The notes beneath the pieces were generated by a model. That model did not search any database and was not told where the DNA came from. It saw nothing but the letters and a program-made list of their open reading frames with translations. Source: Eubacterium aggregans (lineage in GTDB: Bacteria > Bacillota > Clostridia > Eubacteriales > Eubacteriaceae). Taken from it: a stretch of DNA of 54,089 nucleotides. The position numbers were made by a program, and so were the translations under genes. Location: NCBI RefSeq assembly GCF_900107815.1, contig NZ_FNRK01000016.1:1-54089 (forward strand), read 5' to 3'. Position 1 is the stretch's first letter. Each line of letters starts with the position of its first letter. This document shows, piece by piece, positions 7,267 to 14,408 of the stretch.

Positions 7267-8820
7267 TTATTCTTCCAAGGCCAGCTTAACCAGACGTTCG
7301 TACACACCCGCATCCGCTAGAGCACGGTATGCATCCTTGTACACGGTAAAGTAGCGGTTGTAACGGTCATGAATGGCCATATCCGGTTCATAGCTCCCGG
7401 CGATCTGCACCATTTGATCCACGGCTGCCTCCACGCTATCGTAAAGGCCTGCCCCTACGGCTGCCAGGATGGCGGCTCCCAGGGAAGTGGCTTCCTCGAT
7501 GGCGGGAATGAGTACCGGCTTGCCGTAAATATCGGCTTGAATCTGATTCCACACCGCCGATTTGGATGCGCCGCCGCTGATGATGATTGTATCGATTTCC
7601 ACGCCGTTGGCGGCCATTTGCTCGACGATTTCCCGGGTTTCAAAGGTTACCCCTTCCATAATGGCCCGGGCTAATGTCGGGCGTTGATGCCCTAGGGTTA
7701 ATCCGATAAAAGTTCCTCTGGCAAAGGGGTCCCAGTTCGGCGCTGCGGAACTGGCAAAATAGGGAATGCAGATGAGTCCGTCAGCCCCTGGTTTGATGTC
7801 GGCCACCTGTTCGTTAATGTAGTCGTAGGGGTCGATGCCGGTTTCTTCGGAAAGCTCCATTTCAGGGATGGCAAATTCATTGCGATACCATTTAAGTGAG
7901 CTGCCGGCGGCATTCTGCAGCCCTTCTGTTTCCCATTTGCCCGCTACCCCATGGGCGGAGCAGGGCAGGCGCATGCTGTCATCATAATAGGGCCCATCCA
8001 TATAAGCCAGGGTAACGGCTGCCGTTCCCACGGTGACCTCCACAATGCCTTTTTTAATGGCGCCTGTCCCAATGCCGGCGCATTGCTGGTCGCCGCCGCC
8101 GGATACCAGCTTGGTCCCCGGGGCAAACCCGGTCAGGGAAGCGGCCTTCTGGGAGACTTCCCCCACCACCTGTCCCGATGGGACTAATTCCGGCAGCTTA
8201 TCACCGTCGATGCCCAGGGTGTCTAACAGCTCCTGATCCCAGGTAAATTTTTTAATATCCATAAGCCCGTAAAGGGAGCCGTTGGACCAGTCTTCATAAT
8301 AGCCTTCCGCCCCCAGCTTGTGGAGGATGCGCTCCTGATCCTGGGCAAATTTGTAGGTTTTTTCATAGATTTCGGGCTGATGTTTCTTAATCCACATGAT
8401 TTTACTGCCGGTCCAGGTTGTCCCATTGGGCAGGCCGGTGATTTCGTAATAACGCTCGATACCGACCTTTTCGGCGATTTCGTCGCACTCCTCAAAGGAG
8501 CGGCTGTCCTGCCAGGAAATGGCGGTGCGCAGGGCCATCCCATCCCGATCCACCGGGGTAAAGGTACAGCGCTGGCTGGATAAGCCGATGGCTACAATGG
8601 CTGCCGGATCCAGGCCTGACTTTGCAATGGCATCGTTAGAGGCCTCACAGGTCATGGCCCAGGTCATTTCCCCATCCTGTTCCACCCATCCGGATTGGGG
8701 GAAGGTGCAGGGGTATTCCCGGTAAGCACTGCTAAGTTTATTCCCTTCTGCATCAAAGATAATGACCTTGACACCCGTCGTTCCAATATCGATTCCTGCA
8801 ACATAATTTTTGTTCATCAT
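7267..8820 (-). CDS. FGGY-family carbohydrate/polyol kinase
   Basis: A 517-residue FGGY kinase of usual length. The N-terminal phosphate-1 loop is GIDIGTTGVKVIIFD (residues about 9-23), with SGWVEQD, ISWQDSR, and the C-terminal ATP-binding stretch IIISGGASKSAVWNQIQADI. The sequence looks most like xylulokinase-type members rather than glycerol kinase. It phosphorylates a sugar or polyol; the substrate is not readable. Its position between a URO-D-fold methyltransferase and a corrinoid protein in a GlpP-headed operon is unusual and suggests that it acts on the demethylated product of an O-methylated sugar or polyol (inference). Confidence 0.88.
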   Translation of the reverse strand: MMNKNYVAGIDIGTTGVKVIIFDAEGNKLSSAYREYPCTFPQSGWVEQDGEMTWAMTCEASNDAIAKSGLDPAAIVAIGLSSQRCTFTPVDRDGMALRTAISWQDSRSFEECDEIAEKVGIERYYEITGLPNGTTWTGSKIMWIKKHQPEIYEKTYKFAQDQERILHKLGAEGYYEDWSNGSLYGLMDIKKFTWDQELLDTLGIDGDKLPELVPSGQVVGEVSQKAASLTGFAPGTKLVSGGGDQQCAGIGTGAIKKGIVEVTVGTAAVTLAYMDGPYYDDSMRLPCSAHGVAGKWETEGLQNAAGSSLKWYRNEFAIPEMELSEETGIDPYDYINEQVADIKPGADGLICIPYFASSAAPNWDPFARGTFIGLTLGHQRPTLARAIMEGVTFETREIVEQMAANGVEIDTIIISGGASKSAVWNQIQADIYGKPVLIPAIEEATSLGAAILAAVGAGLYDSVEAAVDQMVQIAGSYEPDMAIHDRYNRYFTVYKDAYRALADAGVYERLVKLALEE

Positions 8821-8868
8821 AATTCCTCTCTCTTTATCTCTTTTAGAATAATATGACCGTTTCTGTTT

Positions 8869-10026
8869 TTATGCTTCGTCGATGCTGATGGGATAATTGC
8901 CGTATTTTTTGACGCAGTCCACCATATGGATGAGGTTTTTGGCACTGACGTCCCCCTGGACATTGTGGGCCGGCGCCAGCAGGAATCCCCCCCCAGGGGC
9001 CAGCGCTTTAATGGCATCCTTCACCTCTGCGGTGATGTCTTCCTTGGTTCCGAAGGGCAGGACATCCTGGATATCGATATTGCCGTGGAAGCAGATATCC
9101 TCTCCGAATTCTTCCTTAAGCTCATAGCGATTCATATTCTTGGCGGCGGGCTGGACGGGATCTAAAATATCGATGCCGCATTCGATGAGATCCCCAATGA
9201 AGGCCCGAACCGAGCCGCAGCTGTGGAGCATGACCTTCCCCTTGGGATTCTGAGCCAGCAGACTGGCCTTGGCATCCTCCCAGAGCTCCTTAAGATGAGA
9301 CTTGACCACCTTTCTAAAGGTACGTGGGGAGATGAGGGGCCGATCCTGCATCCCCAGGTCCTCGCCGCTTAAACGCAGGATATCCACCTCTGCCCCAACA
9401 GCTTCCAGACAGCACCGATCGATGCGCTTTTGAATCTGACAGACTTTATCCAGAAGAGCATGGGCAAATTCCTGATTATTAATGAGATCCTTATACCATT
9501 GCTCGTGGCCCCGCATATAGGTCGCCACCTCAAAAACAGCACCGGCAAATTTAGCCAGAATGGCTAAATCCGTCTTTTCCCGGACCTCGGCAATTTCTTC
9601 CTTCAGCCCCTCGTAGCGTACGGGGTCTTCAGGGTCGGGCCAGGCGTAGGTTTCTAAATCTTCAATGGTGGCATTTGCCAGAGGCGGGTCTTGAAGCTCA
9701 AAGTAAAAATGCCCCCCGTCTATCATGGTTTTCTTCCAGTAGCAGCCCCATTCATCCACAAAGCTGCCATCGGGCAGGCTTTTGCTGTGAACGGATTTAG
9801 CCGAATGGGGGGAGATGTAGTACATATCCAGCCCCAGCTTTTCAATCATTTCAATGGGCATTTGAACATCTGTCCAGTGGCCCATCCGCGGTGTATCCGG
9901 TAAATGGGAAAGCCCCAATGCCTTCTTCATATCCCGGTACACATCGATGGTCAGCACCATATCCACAGGGACCCGATCGGGCTCCTGGTGGTTGACCGCT
10001 TTGATCACACGCTCTCTTGAATTCAT
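8869..10026 (-). CDS. URO-D-fold corrinoid methyltransferase (MtvB/MtaA/MtbA-like), probable substrate methyltransferase
   Basis: A 385-residue uroporphyrinogen-decarboxylase superfamily protein; the ATG at 10026 follows GAGGAGA. It carries the zinc site of the methyltransferase branch: His268-x-Cys270 (MLHSCGS) and Cys312 (DICFHGNID), which true heme-pathway decarboxylases lack. In acetogens, MtvB-type URO-D proteins demethylate aryl methyl ethers and hand the methyl group to a corrinoid protein. Here the corrinoid protein and methyl-THF enzyme are in the same operon, so the three O-demethylase components are complete. The sugar kinase and GlpP in the operon suggest a non-aromatic substrate. 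It could alternatively be a second-step transferase. Confidence 0.85.
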   Translation of the reverse strand: MNSRERVIKAVNHQEPDRVPVDMVLTIDVYRDMKKALGLSHLPDTPRMGHWTDVQMPIEMIEKLGLDMYYISPHSAKSVHSKSLPDGSFVDEWGCYWKKTMIDGGHFYFELQDPPLANATIEDLETYAWPDPEDPVRYEGLKEEIAEVREKTDLAILAKFAGAVFEVATYMRGHEQWYKDLINNQEFAHALLDKVCQIQKRIDRCCLEAVGAEVDILRLSGEDLGMQDRPLISPRTFRKVVKSHLKELWEDAKASLLAQNPKGKVMLHSCGSVRAFIGDLIECGIDILDPVQPAAKNMNRYELKEEFGEDICFHGNIDIQDVLPFGTKEDITAEVKDAIKALAPGGGFLLAPAHNVQGDVSAKNLIHMVDCVKKYGNYPISIDEA

Positions 10027-10040
10027 GTTCTCCTCTTTTT

Positions 10041-10610
10041 CTACAGACTCCACAGTTTTCGGTTACTGCACACAATATTATGTGCACCGGCTTCCTGAAG
10101 AACCTTAATATCCTTTTCCCGGGAAACCAGCCCACTGCTGATCACCGGCTGTTTAAATTCCAGATTTACCTTTCTGACAATCCGCGGGACAATGCCCGGT
10201 GTCAATTCCACAAAATCTGGCTGGGATTGCTTTAGCATATGCATGCCGCTTTCCAATGCTTGAAAATCCATTAGAAAAATGCGATGGCAGGTCATGAGAT
10301 TCTCATGCTTTGCCAGCTTTAAAAGATGGGCTTTGGTCGACTGAATCCCATCGATGCCAAATTCCTCTTTGGCAAAATGAATCCCGCTGCCATCCTTCCC
10401 GATTCCCTCCACCAAATCCATATGGAAAAAAATCAATCGATTGGATGCCTTTACCCTTGCAATCTCATCCCGCACTTTAAACACATCACCCCCCACCATG
10501 AAAACCACCGCCACCTTGGATTCCAGTGCACAGTGGAAATCCTCGGGTGTTCTGACGGCGGCAATAACTGGATACTGTTCAAACTTTGCTTGCGCGCTTT
10601 GGGTAATCAT
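10041..10610 (-). CDS. glpP: GlpP-type glycerol-3-phosphate-responsive antiterminator
   Basis: A 189-residue protein matching GlpP family features: PVIAAVRTPEDF near the start, VVFMVGGDV, FFHMDLVEGIG, and FVELTPGIVPRIV, ending in PVISSGLV. GlpP proteins bind glycerol-3-phosphate and an mRNA leader to prevent transcription termination. GAGGGGGG precedes the ATG. It is first in the operon and just downstream of a leader terminator (10668-10716) and a perfect promoter, so it probably controls its own operon. The ligand in this setting may be glycerol-3-phosphate or the phosphorylated product of the downstream FGGY kinase (inference). Confidence 0.9.
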   Translation of the reverse strand: MITQSAQAKFEQYPVIAAVRTPEDFHCALESKVAVVFMVGGDVFKVRDEIARVKASNRLIFFHMDLVEGIGKDGSGIHFAKEEFGIDGIQSTKAHLLKLAKHENLMTCHRIFLMDFQALESGMHMLKQSQPDFVELTPGIVPRIVRKVNLEFKQPVISSGLVSREKDIKVLQEAGAHNIVCSNRKLWSL

Positions 10611-10667
10611 TGGTACCCCCCTCTATTTTTTAATAAAACAAGCCATTCCGGAAAAGAGTACGAAAAA

Positions 10668-10716
10668 AAGCCATAAAAACAAAAACTGCTTCTGTTTTTA
10701 TGGCTTCTCGGTATCT
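10668..10716 (-). terminator. Leader terminator in front of the glpP operon
   Basis: On the minus strand GAAGCCATAAAAACA and its complement TGTTTTTATGGC enclose an 11-nt loop and are followed by TTTTTTT. It lies about 25 nt after the predicted transcription start and before glpP, the arrangement expected for antitermination control. Confidence 0.75.
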
Positions 10717-10741
10717 CTAGCCGTTTTATTAATTTAACTGT

Positions 10742-10770
10742 ATTATACAACCCTATTTTGTGTTTGTCAA
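10742..10770 (-). promoter_or_regulatory. Consensus sigma-A promoter of the glpP/O-demethylase operon
   Basis: On the minus strand TTGACA (10765-10770), a 17-bp spacer, and TATAAT (10742-10747): both boxes are perfect consensus. Such a strong promoter fits control after initiation by the leader terminator. Confidence 0.85.
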
Positions 10771-10836
10771 TCCTTTCCATTTTTTCTTTTCTTACAAATA
10801 TCAACCTTTTGGTTGATGGACTGCTCCCCCAAAGCA

Positions 10837-10845
10837 TGATATAAT
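10837..10845 (+). promoter_or_regulatory. Extended -10 promoter for the coiled-coil/zinc-ribbon/SPFH cassette
   Basis: TGATATAAT at 10837-10845 is an extended -10 box; no good -35 is spaced correctly. It lies 31 nt before the ATG at 10876, and GGAGGT follows at 10863-10868. Confidence 0.5.
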
Positions 10846-10875
10846 AATTTTTAATCACTTTATGGAGGTAATCCT

Positions 10876-11277
10876 ATGTCAAATCGACTGCAAGAACTTG
10901 GAGCGCGGATGGGTGAAGGCTTTCAGGCCTTTAAAGAATCCGTGGAGGCCAAGCTGTCTGCCGAAAATGCCATGACCCCAGAGCAGCGGATGAAGAACGC
11001 CGAAGCGGAACTGGCCGGCTGCCGCGCCGCCGAAGGGGCTGCCATGCGGGCTTTAGCCGCCTGTCAGGACGAAGCAGAAAAATACAGGCGTTACGCCAAA
11101 GAGGCTGAAGAAGCCGGGGAAAACAGCACGGTAAGACGCTACGAAACGGCCCTGGCCGATGTGGCGGCCAAGCTGCCCCAACTGGAGGCGGGTTATAAAG
11201 CCGCCGTGGTGAAGCGTGAAACCTGTGCAGAAATCATTGCCGGGTTGGGCATTGAGACCCAGCAGAACGAGGTGTAG
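10876..11277 (+). CDS. Small helical coiled-coil protein, first gene of the SPFH cassette
   Basis: A 133-residue, Ala/Glu/Lys-rich protein predicted to be almost wholly helical, with heptad-like runs over about residues 30-120 and no signal peptide or membrane segment. GGAGGT lies 8 nt before the ATG. Its stop is 1 nt before the next gene's ATG, so translation is probably coupled. In Bacillus the ydjFGHI genes pair a PspA-like coiled-coil protein with a zinc-ribbon protein and an SPFH protein; this gene occupies the PspA (YdjF) position but is shorter and not convincingly PspA. Function unknown; a membrane-stress scaffold is the leading guess from context. Confidence 0.7.
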   Translation: MSNRLQELGARMGEGFQAFKESVEAKLSAENAMTPEQRMKNAEAELAGCRAAEGAAMRALAACQDEAEKYRRYAKEAEEAGENSTVRRYETALADVAAKLPQLEAGYKAAVVKRETCAEIIAGLGIETQQNEV

Positions 11278-11278
11278 C

Positions 11279-12481
11279 ATGGCTGAAGCAATTAAAACGG
11301 AAAGCTTTGTATGCCCCTCCTGCGGCGGCCACATGAAATGGAATATTAAAAAGCAAGCCTTTGAATGTGAATCCTGCCGCACCCCCGGTGAAGCAGACCT
11401 CTCAGGGGAAGGCATTATCGATCATCCCCTGGATGAGTACGCCGCCCGGGATGCCGGAGGCGATGCCTACCCCGACGAAACCTATGCCATCTGCCGAAAC
11501 TGCGGCTCTGAAATCGCCTTTTCTAAAAACGAAACTGCCACGGTCTGTCCCATGTGCGGCTCCCCCCAAGTGGATGCCCAGAAACAGATGGCCGGAGTCC
11601 CCCCGGACGGTCTCGTGCCCTTTAAGGTGGACAAGTCCGATGCCCAGGATGCCTTTAAAAAATGGGTGAAGAGCCGGTGGTTTGCTCCCAATAAGCTTAA
11701 GGAATCCTATCAGCAGGGTAAGCTTTCCGGGGTTTATCTCCCCTTCTGGACCTACGACAGCCATACCGAAGCCCATTACTGGGGTGAAGGCGGCACCTAC
11801 TACGAAGAAGAGGATGATGAAGGCAATACCACCACCCATACCGATTGGACCCCGGTTTCTGGCTACGTATCCGCAGATTTTAACGATATCCCGGTGTGCG
11901 ATGGCTCCGAACGCACCCAGGACGTGGTGGAGGGTATCCTGCCCTACAGCACCGAAGCCGGTGCCTCGGTGTACAATCCTGCCTTTTTAGCCGGAGTCGG
12001 TGCCGAACATTACGACAAAGGCGCTGCCAACTGCTTCCCCCAGGCTGAAGAACAAATGGAACGTACCATCCGCAGCCTGGCCGAGGACGATATCACTCAC
12101 CGCAAGGGCTACGATACCGCCTCAGTCAACCGGGTGGAGATGGAACACCACAATCTGTCCTATAAGCACCTGCTGCTGCCCGCCTGGGTATCGGCCTTTG
12201 CCTATGGCGGCAAGGAATACACCTATATGATCAACGGTGAAACGGGACAGGTCAGCGGCAAACGCCCCTACAGCGTGCCTAAAATCGTAGCAGCCGTCAT
12301 CGCCGGTCTTTTAGCCCTCTTCCTCATCTACAATATCTTTATAAAAGATGCGGATGCTAAGGAATACGTCTATCCCCAAACCTCGGTATCCATTGTAGAA
12401 ACCCAGGCACAGACCGCCACATCTTCTGCCTTCAGCGGTGATAGCGGTCTTCTGATGACCACCGATTTCCCGGCTGCTTGA
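11279..12481 (+). CDS. Zinc-ribbon (TFIIB-like) protein with C-terminal membrane anchor, YdjG-like
   Basis: A 400-residue protein. The ATG at 11279, directly after the upstream stop, is chosen over an earlier in-frame start inside that gene. Two zinc ribbons lie near the N-terminus: CPSCGGH...CESC (about 12-40) and CRNCG...CPMCG (about 74-95). A middle domain contains YLPFWTYDSHTEAHYWGEGG, a pattern typical of YdjG/'TFIIB-type zinc ribbon' proteins. One membrane helix is at about 355-373 (IVAAVIAGLLALFLIYNIFI), followed by a short tail. Likely a membrane-tethered scaffold working with the SPFH protein downstream. The role is uncharacterised beyond its association with membrane-stress proteins in Bacillus. 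Confidence 0.75.
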   Translation: MAEAIKTESFVCPSCGGHMKWNIKKQAFECESCRTPGEADLSGEGIIDHPLDEYAARDAGGDAYPDETYAICRNCGSEIAFSKNETATVCPMCGSPQVDAQKQMAGVPPDGLVPFKVDKSDAQDAFKKWVKSRWFAPNKLKESYQQGKLSGVYLPFWTYDSHTEAHYWGEGGTYYEEEDDEGNTTTHTDWTPVSGYVSADFNDIPVCDGSERTQDVVEGILPYSTEAGASVYNPAFLAGVGAEHYDKGAANCFPQAEEQMERTIRSLAEDDITHRKGYDTASVNRVEMEHHNLSYKHLLLPAWVSAFAYGGKEYTYMINGETGQVSGKRPYSVPKIVAAVIAGLLALFLIYNIFIKDADAKEYVYPQTSVSIVETQAQTATSSAFSGDSGLLMTTDFPAA

Positions 12482-12527
12482 TATAATTGATGATTCATAC
12501 AATTTTACACTAAAGGAGACTTACACT

Positions 12528-13505
12528 ATGGCTTGGTTTGGACAAGGTAAAGACACCATCGAATGGGAAGAATTCCGGGATGATGTGTTATTTTATAAAT
12601 GGCCTAAAAAAGAAGTTAAAAAAGGGGCAAAGCTCATTATCCGCACGGGACAAAAGGCAATCTTCTACGCCAATGGTGCCGTGGAAGGGGTCTTTGAAAC
12701 CCCAGGCACCTACGATATCGCCTCGGAAATCGTGCCCTTCCTCTCCACCCTCAAGGGCATTATGGACCTTCGGGGGGATTCGGGCATGCGGGCGGAGGTG
12801 TACTTCGTCAACAGCAAGGAGCTGCTCCTGCCCTGGGGCACCCGTCAGCGCATCATGATCCCCACCCCAGAGGTGCCAGCAGGCATCCCCGTGGGCTGTA
12901 ACGGAAACCTCATCATCACCTTCCGGGATTACAACATCTTCATCGAAAAGGTAGCAGGGATTAAAGATACCTACGCCCTGGAGGATGTCTCAGAGCGGAT
13001 TCTTGGAGAATTGAACCCCATTGTGGCGGAAGCCATCCTCGGGGGCCAGGGCTGTATTGGCGTCAATGCCCTCCTGGGCCTGCAGATGAACAGCCGAAAA
13101 CTCAGCAAAACCATTGGGGAAGAGCTGGACAAAGAACTCTTCGATATCGGCCTGGGGGTGGCAGATTTCACCATCCAGAACTTCAATTACCCCGAAGAAG
13201 TTCAGCGCATGGCCGAAAAAGTGGCTGGCCAGGCCTTTTTGGGGGATACCAATAAATACGCCACCATCGCCATGGCCGACGGCATGGAAGCCGGCGGTGA
13301 CAACATGGGGGCCATGGGCGCCCAGATGGCCATGGGCATGCAGATGGCCCAGCAAATGGCCGGGTCCATGGCCCAGCCCCAGCAACCGGCAGCGCCCCAA
13401 CAGGCGGCCCCGGCCGCCGCACCCGCCGGGGACCGCTTCTGCCCCAACTGCCGGAAGATGGTAGCGGGCAAATTCTGCCCGGACTGCGGCACGGAAACGG
13501 TGTAG
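12528..13505 (+). CDS. SPFH-domain protein with C-terminal zinc ribbon (YdjI-like, 'virion core' family)
   Basis: A 325-residue protein. Residues about 25-240 form a band-7/SPFH domain of the YdjI type (start WFGQGKDTIEWEEF). A Met/Ala/Gln/Pro-rich linker follows (about 255-300), then a C-terminal zinc ribbon FCPNC...FCPDCGTE. AAAGGAGA precedes the ATG. It is the third gene of a three-gene cassette and is followed by a strong terminator at 13545-13583. In Bacillus the homologous protein helps to localise PspA to membrane sites. No transmembrane segment is seen, so membrane association is presumably through partners or the SPFH domain. Confidence 0.8.
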   Translation: MAWFGQGKDTIEWEEFRDDVLFYKWPKKEVKKGAKLIIRTGQKAIFYANGAVEGVFETPGTYDIASEIVPFLSTLKGIMDLRGDSGMRAEVYFVNSKELLLPWGTRQRIMIPTPEVPAGIPVGCNGNLIITFRDYNIFIEKVAGIKDTYALEDVSERILGELNPIVAEAILGGQGCIGVNALLGLQMNSRKLSKTIGEELDKELFDIGLGVADFTIQNFNYPEEVQRMAEKVAGQAFLGDTNKYATIAMADGMEAGGDNMGAMGAQMAMGMQMAQQMAGSMAQPQQPAAPQQAAPAAAPAGDRFCPNCRKMVAGKFCPDCGTETV

Positions 13506-13544
13506 ATCCGCCGTTTATTAATAAAATTATTATGGTTTATCACT

Positions 13545-13583
13545 AAAAGAGGGAGGGCCTGATTCAGGCCCCCCTCTTTTTAT
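13545..13583 (+). terminator. Terminator of the SPFH cassette
   Basis: AAAAGAGGGaGGGCCTG / CAGGCCCCCCTCTTTTT is a long GC-rich stem followed by a T-run, and it is A/T-flanked so it may also act on the opposite strand. Confidence 0.85.
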
Positions 13584-13597
13584 AATCCCACATCCAC

Positions 13598-13807
13598 CTA
13601 AACGGATAAACCCTGCACCTCGAAATGACCGCAGCCTTTTTGATACGCCAGGGCATTGCACAGGAGAAACACCACGGCCCCCAGGACAACGACGATGCCC
13701 TTGGGCAGAAGATTCTGGGGATCTGGCGTGTCCAGCACATCCCGGACATAGGGGGTAACGAAGGCCATCCGTCCCCGGACCCCAAGCAGTGCTCCCTTTG
13801 GTCGCAC
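13598..13807 (-). pseudogene. Truncated membrane-protein C-terminus next to a repeat
   Basis: The minus-strand frame gives about 69 codons, GTG-initiated at best, with one membrane helix (GIVVVLGAVVFLLCNALAY) and a short polar tail. It resembles the last transmembrane segment and tail of a permease such as an ABC-2 type protein. The frame starts exactly where the inverted-repeat element at 13810 ends, with no Shine-Dalgarno, so I read it as the 3' stump of a gene cut by that element. It lies downstream of the orphan cobalamin riboswitch. Confidence 0.3.
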
Positions 13808-13809
13808 CA

Positions 13810-13965
13810 GCTAACAGAAGTGTGCACTCGTTCCGCTTCGCTTCACTCGTTCACGGCTGCGCCGTGTAAATAACGGGAACACAAAGCCCATGGAAAAGCG
13901 AGCTTTCCCATGGGCTTTGTGTTCCCGTTATTTACACTTCTGTTAGCTTACGCGTAAAAATAGGG
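13810..13965. repeat. Nested inverted repeat, copy A of a dispersed element
   Basis: Outer arms 13810-13823 (GCTAACAGAAGTGT) and 13934-13947 are exact inverted repeats; a 30-bp inner pair lies at 13864-13893 and 13908-13937 (GTGTAAATAACGGGAACACA onward). The left spacer contains ACTCGTTCCGCTTCGCTTCACTC. The right margin AGCTTACGCGTAAAAA and that spacer recur at 27901-27957 in reverse orientation. No coding capacity; looks like a small non-autonomous mobile or repetitive palindromic element. Confidence 0.75.
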
Positions 13966-13987
13966 CCAGGGGTGCGGCCCCCTGGCC
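13963..13987. terminator. GC-rich hairpin, possible terminator
   Basis: GGGCCAGGGG / CCCCTGGCC hairpin next to the repeat. It has no long T-run, so termination is uncertain. The rest of 13988-14100 shows only a 13-codon RBS-like frame on the plus strand (ATG at 14033) and no gene I can support. Confidence 0.4.
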
Positions 13988-14106
13988 GAATCAAAGAGAT
14001 GGTCTTTACCCTTCGGTAAAGAAAGAGGATTTAATGACACCTGCTAAAAAGCAGCAGATGCAAAAAGATTTTAATTAAATAGGAATGACCAGTTCTTTGA
14101 ATTCAC

Positions 14107-14135
14107 AAAAAATCCCCCTCCAGATTGGAGAGGGT
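14107..14135 (-). terminator. Expression-platform terminator of the cobalamin riboswitch
   Basis: On the minus strand CCCTCTCC-AATCT-GGAGGGGG-ATTTTTT. It follows the aptamer by about 50 nt, as expected for transcription-terminating cobalamin riboswitches. Confidence 0.75.
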
Positions 14136-14184
14136 TTAAGGCGACACGCTTGTGCTTTCTTAAACGCTCTAAATCGGAGCATTG

Positions 14185-14330
14185 TAAGAACCAATCACTG
14201 TGCCGGTCTTCTGGCTTAGCAATATCATCCGGATTCCCTTCCCATCATGCGACAGTGGTATTGAATCAGGCATTTTGCATTACAGCTGCGATTACAGCGG
14301 AGGAATCTCACCTCACTTCCAAAACACAGG
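14185..14330 (-). ncRNA. Cobalamin riboswitch without an evident target gene
   Basis: On the minus strand, in order: AGGTGAGATTCCTCCGCTGT (start of the aptamer, matching the ggtGAaAaTCc region), ACCACTGTCGCATGATGGGA followed by AGGG, then AAGCCAGAAGACCGGC, the hallmark 3' side of the AdoCbl/B12-box aptamer. A promoter (14354-14382) lies directly upstream and an intrinsic terminator (14107-14135) directly downstream. Downstream of the terminator there is no intact minus-strand gene: only hairpins, the repeat at 13810-13965 and a truncated membrane-protein stump. The controlled gene seems to have been lost. Clade (AdoCbl or MeCbl) cannot be set here. Confidence 0.88.
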
Positions 14331-14353
14331 ATCATTCGTATTTAACTGATTTC

Positions 14354-14382
14354 AGTATAATGCATTGGGTTCTAAAAGTCAA
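14354..14382 (-). promoter_or_regulatory. Promoter of the cobalamin riboswitch RNA
   Basis: On the minus strand TTGACT (14377-14382), a 17-bp spacer, and TATACT (14354-14359), located just past the sirtuin stop codon. Confidence 0.75.
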
Positions 14383-14408
14383 GGGACCTTAGGATCATTT
14401 TATGATGC

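Noticed and set aside
8869-10026. True uroporphyrinogen decarboxylase for heme synthesis
   Set aside because: It has the zinc ligands His-x-Cys...Cys of methyltransferases and lies between corrinoid methyltransferase genes; no heme genes are near.
13564-13827. 87-codon minus-strand frame
   Set aside because: It starts inside the repeat element and ends in the terminator; Trp/Cys/Arg-rich product looks like an out-of-frame reading of the membrane-protein stump.
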